Part shown: piece after piece, positions 19,081-24,734 of the stretch | Layout of the letters: every line of letters starts with the position of its first letter | How positions within the stretch are numbered: the first letter of the stretch is position 1 | Virus record (IMG/VR): IMGVR_UViG_3300024346_006356 | Coordinates: 1-27,079 of that record | DNA from: a virus | Reading direction: 5' to 3' (one strand) | DNA: 27,079 bases | The notes under the pieces: model-generated | Seen by the model: only the letters and a program-made list of their open reading frames with translations | What the model was told of the DNA's origin: nothing | The model's database searches: none | Made by a program: the position numbers and the translations under genes

Positions 19081-19260
19081 TTAAGCTACGAGTTTCGCTG
19101 CTATTGCTGCACAGCGAGCTCGCATATCCAGCTCTTGCTTAACACACTGAGAAGACCAGCATAGCGCACGATAAGAAGCATCGGTTGCTAGTACGGTTAT
19201 CTCACAGCCACATGGAAGGTCTATAGTAAGCACCTCCTGTGGGGCATATGCCTTAGACAT
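19081..19260 (-). CDS. Small Cys-containing hypothetical protein, 59 aa
   Basis: ATG at 19260 (MSKAYAPQEVLTIDLPCG) with AGGAGG 7 nt upstream. It holds LPCGCEITV and LCWSSQCV (two Cys pairs that could bind a metal) and ends in an Ala-rich helix (RARCAAIAAKLVA). The same AGGAGGTGCTTA string occurs once more inside the gene without an ATG. Function unknown. Confidence 0.72.
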   Translation of the reverse strand: MSKAYAPQEVLTIDLPCGCEITVLATDASYRALCWSSQCVKQELDMRARCAAIAAKLVA

Positions 19261-19288
19261 AAGCACCTCCTGTTTGAGTTAAATGCAC

Positions 19289-19310
19289 AGGCAGTTTAAT
19301 GTCCATACCC
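19289..19310 (-). promoter_or_regulatory. Type-1 stem-loop upstream of the 19081 gene
   Basis: - strand GGGTA - loop TGGACATTAAAC - TGCCT (two G-U pairs). It begins shortly after the stop of the 19324 gene, and its sequence (GTCCTGGG...) matches the copy at 18087. Confidence 0.5.
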
Positions 19311-19323
19311 AGGACAGTGGAAC

Positions 19324-20808
19324 TTAGCGGATGTATTCGCCTTCAATTTTGTCGTTATCCTGTAGCCACTGCTCTACAGCCACCTCGTTAGGATAAGGAC
19401 ATGGATCGTTCTGCTTCCCGTAATGCTGTACAACTTTAAAACCTACAGCCGTCTTTTTAAGCTGTACGGTAGTTTCGTTACCGTCTACAGTTACGTGATA
19501 CATAAACGCTTCACCTCTATGACAGTCTTTATGATAACCGCCAACACAGTGATGCATTCTATCGCCTTCAGTTTGTAATTCACCGGCAGTAGTAATGTAC
19601 TTAATCTGGTCTGTATCAGGCAATTCACTCTCTGGGAATTTAGCATCCGGGTCAAAGCCGTTTTCCAGAGCTATACGACGACGTGAATTCTCAAATGCTA
19701 ACGTTACCGAAGTTCTAACGCCGTTAACCAGGTCTATAGGAAGAATCTCGTCTATGCGGTCGAAGAGCACGTCTTCATAACCATCATAGTCGTTTTCCTC
19801 ACCAACTTCCAACTGATCAAGCTTTTTACCAGCCCATTCGAAGAGCATACGATCATGTACACGAATGATACCAAAGTTAGTGCCGGTTAAGCCGTAGTTA
19901 GCGGCCCATACCCTACGAAGAGCCCCGTATATCATTTCGTCCAATTGTGCCCAGCCCACTTTCTTTAAGCTAGTACGCTGACCTTTTTCGCTGATACTCA
20001 CTAGGACCTGATGAGCTTCTTTCTTTCGCATGTCTATATCGCCAATGCGGTTATCTACCCACTCACGAAAAGACATACCGTTGTATAGGTCAACTGCTAG
20101 TATAGCAGGTAGCGTATTGAAGAGTGGATTATCTGTGAGCACATAAGGGTCCATTTTGTCGAGATGATCCTCAAAGTGGTTAATGAACTGAGCGCTAAAT
20201 CCACAAGTGTACCAGGCTATGGTCTTAGTGTGAGTATTGCACATATCGTACAGTACCTCCTTAGGAGTAAGGGTTACACAGCATTTGCACGGCAATACCA
20301 TGAGCGCCGATTCCAGGTCAGCACGGATATAGACCTTGAGAGATATAGGCTTAACAGAGGTGTATGCATAGCGTGCTGTAGCATTGGTAGATACATGAGA
20401 CACTATCTCAAAGCGACTTTCTTGCAGTACCTTAAGCAGCTTAGTGTACTCAGTAGAGAGAGCGGATGTATCTTTAATCATACGTGCTGTCTCACGGTGA
20501 CGTGTAAACACACTCTTAAGCATACGACCAGTAGACGTATCAGTACTAGAAGTAGTGTTAGACTTGAACATGTTACTAAGCCTACCACTCTGTGCTTCAG
20601 AGAGATCAACACTAATAACATCACCACCATACAAGTAAGCAGTTATCTCTGCTGTAGTCATATCTTCCTCCATCAAGGTATGTTGTTCTATACATACCTT
20701 GTTCTGATTATAAGTCCAAGCGTTAGCCTTACGTTGGTTATAAGAGCTCTCCATAGAAGCCTCCTCTTTAGTTAAGTTAGTAGTTAAGTTAGTAGTTAAG
20801 TTAGCCAT
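19324..20808 (-). CDS. PcfJ-like protein, 494 aa, nested start sites
   Basis: Three in-frame ATGs have good binding sites: 20808 (AGGAGG, 6 nt), 20754 (AGGAGG, 5 nt) and 20661 (GGAGG, 5 nt). Codons 1-18 encode an LTTN repeat (MANLTTNLTTNLTKEEAS). The C-terminal ~75 residues have the PcfJ-type signature MHHCVGGYHKDCHRGEAFMY (CVGG at about 421-424), then TTVQLKK, FKVVQHYGKQND and a final VEQWL helix. The central part includes basic helices. It is related to the 8831 protein at the C-terminus only, as far as I can see. Biochemical function of the family is not established. Confidence 0.78.
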   Translation of the reverse strand: MANLTTNLTTNLTKEEASMESSYNQRKANAWTYNQNKVCIEQHTLMEEDMTTAEITAYLYGGDVISVDLSEAQSGRLSNMFKSNTTSSTDTSTGRMLKSVFTRHRETARMIKDTSALSTEYTKLLKVLQESRFEIVSHVSTNATARYAYTSVKPISLKVYIRADLESALMVLPCKCCVTLTPKEVLYDMCNTHTKTIAWYTCGFSAQFINHFEDHLDKMDPYVLTDNPLFNTLPAILAVDLYNGMSFREWVDNRIGDIDMRKKEAHQVLVSISEKGQRTSLKKVGWAQLDEMIYGALRRVWAANYGLTGTNFGIIRVHDRMLFEWAGKKLDQLEVGEENDYDGYEDVLFDRIDEILPIDLVNGVRTSVTLAFENSRRRIALENGFDPDAKFPESELPDTDQIKYITTAGELQTEGDRMHHCVGGYHKDCHRGEAFMYHVTVDGNETTVQLKKTAVGFKVVQHYGKQNDPCPYPNEVAVEQWLQDNDKIEGEYIR

Positions 20809-20830
20809 GCTGCACCTCCTAGTTAGTGTT

Positions 20831-20859
20831 TATATAAGTAACTCTATGATGTAAGTAAC
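20831..20859 (-). promoter_or_regulatory. Promoter candidate inside the 17-bp repeat
   Basis: - strand GTTACT, exactly 17 nt, then TATATA. GTTACT is also the -35 of P3. The tandem repeat supplies GTTACT three times at a 17-bp pitch, so one repeat unit equals one promoter spacer. It would start transcription of the 19324 gene near 20824. Confidence 0.5.
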
Positions 20860-20886
20860 TCTATGATGTAAGTAACTCTATAAGTA
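20836..20886. repeat. 17-bp tandem repeat, about three copies
   Basis: The unit AAGTAACTCTATGATGT is repeated nearly perfectly (units begin at about 20836, 20853, 20870; the last copy ends AAGTAACTCTATAAG). It lies just upstream of the 19324 gene and ends beside a hairpin at 20884-20910. Confidence 0.75.
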
Positions 20887-20910
20887 CCTCACACTCGGGA
20901 CATGAGGTAC
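20884..20910 (-). terminator. Hairpin downstream of the 20918 gene
   Basis: GTACCTCA/TGAGGTAC (20884-20891 with 20903-20910), loop of 11 nt, followed in the - direction by TTATAG. The same stem sequence occurs at 8395-8420. Probably a terminator for the 20918 gene. Confidence 0.5.
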
Positions 20911-20917
20911 CTAACAA

Positions 20918-21244
20918 CTACTTAGACCTTGTTCTATAAGTATGATCATTGAACTCATACATCTCATCTAGTTGTACATATATCCATATAACCTCTTCTA
21001 GCACACAACCTAGTACCTCTGCAGCAAACCGAGGTGTCCAGTTGCGTCTGTAGCAATCTAAGACTAATCTTGTTCTGTTAAGTCTTGCCTCAAAAGACTC
21101 GTCTCTGTCAGTAAGCAGCACTGGTATAGGCTGCTCTGTAGGTCTAGTGATGTATCTACCCAGTAGAAAGAAGCTAACTACTAGAAGTAAAGCAACAACA
21201 CACTCAAGACCGGTGATAGGACCTGTAAAGATAAGTGACCACAT
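20918..21244 (-). CDS. N-terminally anchored membrane protein, 108 aa
   Basis: ATG at 21244 with AAAGGAG 6 nt upstream. Residues ~8-30 (TGPITGLECVVALLLVVSFF) form one transmembrane helix, followed by Arg and a polar segment. The C-terminal ~60 residues (RLNRTRLVLDCYRRNWTPRF, AEVLGCVLEEVIWIYVQLDE) look like a helical domain with a possible HTH-like turn (WTPRFAAEVLG). It could be a membrane-tethered regulator; no family recognised. Confidence 0.78.
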   Translation of the reverse strand: MWSLIFTGPITGLECVVALLLVVSFFLLGRYITRPTEQPIPVLLTDRDESFEARLNRTRLVLDCYRRNWTPRFAAEVLGCVLEEVIWIYVQLDEMYEFNDHTYRTRSK

Positions 21245-21311
21245 AGTACTCTCCTTTGTTAGGGAGAGGCTACCCGAGTAGTTACCTCTGTTACAGTTAG
21301 TGTATCTATAC

Positions 21312-21333
21312 AGTCAGTTTAACGTCTATGACT
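21312..21333 (-). promoter_or_regulatory. Type-1 stem-loop upstream of the 20918 gene
   Basis: - strand AGTCA - loop TAGACGTTAAAC - TGACT. Compared with GGGCA/TGCC at 18087 both arms change together, keeping five pairs. It is ~70 nt before the start codon; a separate GAGG/CCTC hairpin (about 21266-21288) lies between. Confidence 0.58.
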
Positions 21334-21348
21334 AGGACGGTAATGAAC

Positions 21349-21837
21349 TTAGAAGATGTATTCTTTACCATTGTCAATGCAGATAGCCTTCTTAACACCA
21401 GCAGCCTTCATTGTATCTTGACATGGCTGACAGCAGACAGTGTGACCAGTAAGGTATACAATTGAACCTTGTGGGTCAGCACCAGCGTTGATACAAGCAT
21501 CGATCGCAGCAGGCTCAGCATGAAACTCTTGGTTACATACATCTGAACACAACTCATAACCAGTGAGTGATGGGCAGCCAGCTGTAACACGTGGACACAC
21601 AGAGACATCATAGTTAGACATCCAGTTGGCACCAAAGTGTTTAGTACCATCCACAGTGATCAAGACAGCATTGACAGGCTGCTTGATACAAGGGAACATA
21701 AACCCTGCAGCCTGAGCACAGCCCTCTGTAATGTACTCGTTGAAAGGCTTCAAAGTAACCTCCTCCTTAATAGGACTAGAATTGATCTTTACAGCAACAG
21801 CACCAATGAATCCAACCAGCATGATAAGTTCAAACAT
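21349..21837 (-). CDS. Deaminase-like protein, long form with membrane anchor, 162 aa
   Basis: ATG at 21837 with AAGGAG 8 nt upstream yields an N-terminal hydrophobic segment (MFELIMLVGFIGAVAV) before the deaminase domain. The domain is a close paralogue of the 18505 protein: FHAEPAAIDACINAG supplies HAE, and HTVCCQPC the Cys pair. A TTG at 21753 (codon 29) has AAGGAGGAGG 5-8 nt upstream and would give a 134-aa protein, exactly the length of the paralogue, aligning from its first residue. So this gene may yield a soluble form and a membrane-anchored form. Substrate unknown. Confidence 0.8.
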   Translation of the reverse strand: MFELIMLVGFIGAVAVKINSSPIKEEVTLKPFNEYITEGCAQAAGFMFPCIKQPVNAVLITVDGTKHFGANWMSNYDVSVCPRVTAGCPSLTGYELCSDVCNQEFHAEPAAIDACINAGADPQGSIVYLTGHTVCCQPCQDTMKAAGVKKAICIDNGKEYIF

Positions 21838-21862
21838 GATGTATCTCCTTATGTTGTTAGAG

Positions 21863-21961
21863 TTAAAGGACAGCTATGATGTAACCGATAGCGAGATAGT
21901 GAGCGACCATATCTTTCTTGACATAGTCTACCGTATTGTGCTTAGTCAGTACCTTAACCAT
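21863..21961 (-). CDS. Microprotein, 32 aa, paralogue of the 16622 gene
   Basis: GGGAGG lies 6 nt before the ATG at 21961, and the ATG is 1 nt after the stop of the upstream gene. The product starts MVKVLTKHNTVDYVKKDM and ends GYIIAVL. Twenty or so positions match or are similar to the first 33 residues of the 54-aa protein at 16622, arguing that this frame is translated despite its size. The C-terminal 12 residues are hydrophobic. Confidence 0.72.
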   Translation of the reverse strand: MVKVLTKHNTVDYVKKDMVAHYLAIGYIIAVL

Positions 21962-21962
21962 G

Positions 21963-22250
21963 TTATACCTCCCTTGTCAAGACAGTAACCTTGACTACAT
22001 TGTTTGCAGTATACTTAATCTTGTTGTAGTACTCTTCGTCTACATCAGTATATACAACAGTCTTAAGCTCATTAGTAACCTTGTCATTATACTCTACAAG
22101 AATATCAAATGACTTAGCTACATACTTTTGCCTCTTTGCTGTAGATACAAATGGAGCAGGTAACTTCATACCACATGTAGGGCATTGTTCACCTTTGTAT
22201 AAGTAACGCTCCTGAACATTTGCTTTACAGCCTTTACAATATCTATTCAT
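21963..22250 (-). CDS. N-terminal zinc-ribbon protein, 95 aa
   Basis: ATG at 22250 with AAGGAG 9 nt upstream; first gene of the leftward arm after the divergent control region. Residues 5-8 (CKGC) and 23-26 (CPTC) form a zinc ribbon, followed by a basic linker (STAKRQKYVAKSF) and a beta-rich C-terminus (DILVEYNDKVTNELKTVVY). As the first leftward gene it is likely expressed early; role unknown. Confidence 0.82.
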   Translation of the reverse strand: MNRYCKGCKANVQERYLYKGEQCPTCGMKLPAPFVSTAKRQKYVAKSFDILVEYNDKVTNELKTVVYTDVDEEYYNKIKYTANNVVKVTVLTREV

Positions 22251-22276
22251 GATAACATACTCCTTATATAATATTT

Positions 22277-22305
22277 ATTATCTTAACTAGGCATAGGGCA
22301 TTAAA
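22277..22305 (-). promoter_or_regulatory. Promoter P5 for the leftward arm
   Basis: - strand TTTAAT, 17-nt spacer ending GCCTA-N5, GATAAT: a weaker match to the P1-P4 pattern. It lies about 27 nt before the ATG at 22250. Confidence 0.5.
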
Positions 22306-22386
22306 CATATACATTACACATATATACATTATACCAGGCTAGTCGCAAAAATTTCATATTTTTTTGAAATCTCAATCTATAACTAG

Positions 22387-22425
22387 GGTTAATACACTGA
22401 GCTCCCGATGCGTAACTGGTTAATA
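22387..22425. repeat. GGTTAATA direct repeats, 31 bp apart
   Basis: GGTTAATA at 22387-22394 and 22418-22425, about three helical turns apart on the same face, each preceded by AACT. They lie between the divergent promoters, so an operator for a dimeric or cooperative regulator is possible. Confidence 0.45.
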
Positions 22426-22443
22426 AACAGGTTTAGTATTGGG

Positions 22444-22472
22444 TATACTCCTCGTTCCTAATTTCTTATAAT
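22444..22472 (+). promoter_or_regulatory. Promoter P4 for the rightward structural operon
   Basis: TATACT, 17-nt spacer containing TCCTA (22456-22460), TATAAT (22467-22472). Identical -35 and spacing to P2 on the other strand. Transcription would start near 22479, 22 nt before the first ATG. Confidence 0.75.
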
Positions 22473-22500
22473 ATTATTAATTCAAGAGGAGACGGACGAA

Positions 22501-23028
22501 ATGGAATCGGTCAACCTAGCACAGGCACAGAAGATAGCAGTGGCCATTAATTCGTATGGTGAGAAGAACTCTGACATGGACTTTGCGTCTCTAGTAGCCT
22601 TTGTAGAAAAGAAGACTGAAGAGGACAAAGACACCATAGCTATAGTAATAGAGTTCCTACAACGTATTCAGGGTGCTACGGAGATTATTCCCATTCACGA
22701 CCCTGAGGCTCTTACCATGGCTGCGCGTGTGGAAGAGTTCATGTCGATGCCCATAGACCTTGCAAACGAGATTCAGTATAATTACGGCGTAGCCCGTGCA
22801 CTGCTTGCCGTCATCCTTGAACGTGGCTCTAATCCTGATAATGAAGAAGTCAGAAAGACCCTCAGAGAGATATCGCGCTTCTCTGACGCAATGCTTAAGA
22901 TGCAAGAAAGAGTTTACAGCATAGAGCAAGTTCAGAAATTCCAAGAAATGGTATTACGTATACTTGAAGAGACTGCTCCTGAAGTACGCGATCAGGTCAC
23001 AACGCTTCTACTGGAGGCTGAACTGTGA
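22501..23028 (+). CDS. Putative terminase small subunit, 175 aa
   Basis: ATG at 22501 with AGAGGAGA about 10 nt upstream. The protein is almost wholly helical and acidic, from MESVNLAQAQKIAVAINSYG through an N-terminal helix-turn-helix-like part to a long C-terminal helix (VYSIEQVQKFQEMVLRIL). The role is assigned from position: it is immediately upstream of the large terminase with a GTGA overlap (23025-23028), the classic place of the DNA-recognising small subunit. No sequence signature proves it. Confidence 0.6.
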   Translation: MESVNLAQAQKIAVAINSYGEKNSDMDFASLVAFVEKKTEEDKDTIAIVIEFLQRIQGATEIIPIHDPEALTMAARVEEFMSMPIDLANEIQYNYGVARALLAVILERGSNPDNEEVRKTLREISRFSDAMLKMQERVYSIEQVQKFQEMVLRILEETAPEVRDQVTTLLLEAEL

Positions 23029-24734
23029 GCACTGAACACGGAGCATCCTTTAAGGAACAACTGAAGACTAGAATCCAGTCTCAGTCTGATCGTCAGATTC
23101 CTTCTGAGTGGATATGTGAGAATACACTGCTTAGGCAGAAGCCCTATTCTTTCGTAGACCATGAGTATCAGATTCAGTTCGTGGATGACAAGCACAGGAT
23201 AGTTACCGCTAAGAAGTGTGCTCAGATCGGGTTCACAGAGATACTGCTTCGGTGGATGCTCTGCTTCCTTGTTCAGCACCAAGGCTCACAGACTATCTTC
23301 ACACAGCCCACCGATACAGACGTAGGTAAATTCGCTAAATCTCGAGTCGACGTTCTCTTTGAAGAATGTGATATAATCAAGCGTTTAGGTACTGGAGGGA
23401 TTGATAGTGCATACCTTAAAAGAGTTGGACACAGCTTCCTTAACCTCAGAGGAACGTTCGGAACCAAAGCAGCTATCTCTGTTCCCTCCGACGCAAATGT
23501 ATACGACGAAATCGATTTCTCCAATCCTAGAGTACTTAGCCAGTTTAAGTCCCGGCTCCAGCATTCTAAGTACAAGCTTGAACGACTCATCTCCACGCCC
23601 ACACTACCTAATTACGGAGTTAGTGCGCTCTATAACCAGTCTGACCAAAAACGGGTTATCTGCAAGTGCGTAGCTTGTGGACACTTCCAATTTTTAACTT
23701 GGGAGAATCACATCTGGATCCGGCACAACACAACAGGCAAAGTCTGGAAAAAAGATCCCGATAGCATAGATTTGTACATTGAAAAGCCTTGGGAATACAA
23801 GCCATACATCGCATGTGAAAAATGCGATCGGGAGTTAGATAGGAACTGGCACAGAGGCAGCCGTGAGTGGGTTGCCGAATTCCCTGAGAGGGCTGCCGAT
23901 CTGGATAATGGAATTAGCGGGTACCATATCTCTCAGCTAGACGTTGATTTCGTCGACGTCTCAGACATCGTAAAGGCGTCTGACAAACGGTTTCCCGAGG
24001 GATTCAAAAAGGAGCAGGATTTCGATAACTTCGTTCTGGGGAAAGAGAGTTCAGGCGGCGAGGGCATGAAGATTGATGACAGTGTCCGCGCGCTCGCCGA
24101 GTTCCGTATGGATGCACCCTTAGCGGCATCTGGTACCTTTATCGGGGTTGACCTTGGTAACACCTGCAACATTGTTGTCATTAAGGATTTCTGGATCCCA
24201 GGTATTGATTACCGGGTGCCGATTGTTATAACCGCGTTCACGATTCACCGTGACGAGTTAGACAACCTCGATGACGTAGTAGACAGGTTCCGCGCGCTCT
24301 ACACTGTCAGTGATGCGCAACCCTACACGACATCGGTGGCTAAAATAGCCAAGCTTAAGAAGTACGACAAGCGCTTCAAGATCTGTTACTTTGGTGGAAA
24401 GAAGAGTTTCAGCACGTCGGACTCTGCCATTGAGGTTACTGCTAATCGAACTCAGATGTTGGACATGGTCACAGACGATCTTCCTAAGGGTGACATCCGC
24501 GTAGCTGATACAGTGCCGGATGAGTTCTGGACTCACTTAAAGAATCTAGTAAAAGTCAAAGTCGAAGATGAAGACGGAAACGTTACTTTCGATTATGTTA
24601 AGGTCGGCGACGATCACTATGGCTTTGCTACAGGATATGCTTTGCTTGCAAGAAAAATGTTCTTCGAACTCAAACCGCAGGGAACCACTGGCGTAGCGCC
24701 TGTCGAAATCTCTGGGCATAGGACTGAACTATGA
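23025..24734 (+). CDS. terL: Terminase large subunit, GpA-like, 569 aa
   Basis: GTG start at 23025 with GGAGG 7 nt upstream. The packaging motor ATPase and nuclease that cuts and pumps DNA into the prohead. N-terminal ATPase: an A-motif region VTAKKCAQIGFTEILL (about 60-75), IFTQPTDTDVGKFAKSRVD (about 91-108) as in lambda GpA, and Walker B-like VYDEIDF (about 159-165). A Cys knuckle pair (CVAC about 215-218; CEKC about 264-267) follows. The nuclease half opens with FIGVDLGNTCN (Asp376 as first acidic residue). Length fits GpA-type terminases. It overlaps the portal gene by ATGA. Confidence 0.9.
   Translation: MSTEHGASFKEQLKTRIQSQSDRQIPSEWICENTLLRQKPYSFVDHEYQIQFVDDKHRIVTAKKCAQIGFTEILLRWMLCFLVQHQGSQTIFTQPTDTDVGKFAKSRVDVLFEECDIIKRLGTGGIDSAYLKRVGHSFLNLRGTFGTKAAISVPSDANVYDEIDFSNPRVLSQFKSRLQHSKYKLERLISTPTLPNYGVSALYNQSDQKRVICKCVACGHFQFLTWENHIWIRHNTTGKVWKKDPDSIDLYIEKPWEYKPYIACEKCDRELDRNWHRGSREWVAEFPERAADLDNGISGYHISQLDVDFVDVSDIVKASDKRFPEGFKKEQDFDNFVLGKESSGGEGMKIDDSVRALAEFRMDAPLAASGTFIGVDLGNTCNIVVIKDFWIPGIDYRVPIVITAFTIHRDELDNLDDVVDRFRALYTVSDAQPYTTSVAKIAKLKKYDKRFKICYFGGKKSFSTSDSAIEVTANRTQMLDMVTDDLPKGDIRVADTVPDEFWTHLKNLVKVKVEDEDGNVTFDYVKVGDDHYGFATGYALLARKMFFELKPQGTTGVAPVEISGHRTEL

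Larger units (their letters stand above)
22251..22500. other. Divergent control region
   Basis: It separates the leftward genes from the rightward late genes. It contains promoter P5 (-, 22277-22305), promoter P4 (+, 22444-22472), a pair of GGTTAATA direct repeats 31 bp apart (22387-22394 and 22418-22425), a weak ATTTC/GAAAT hairpin with an A/T-rich loop near 22346-22369, and an ATACATTA direct repeat near 22310-22335. No gene is seen. Confidence 0.7.

Noticed and set aside
20164-20775. 203-codon + strand open frame
   Set aside because: It lies wholly antisense to the PcfJ-like gene, has no ribosome binding site, and its protein is Arg/Cys/Ser-rich as expected from a shadow frame.
20836-20886. 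CRISPR-like or origin iteron array
   Set aside because: The repeats are only 17 bp and directly contiguous with no spacers, and no replication gene is near; a promoter-linked tandem repeat is simpler.
22657-22944. 95-codon - strand frame
   Set aside because: Antisense to the putative small terminase and without a start signal.
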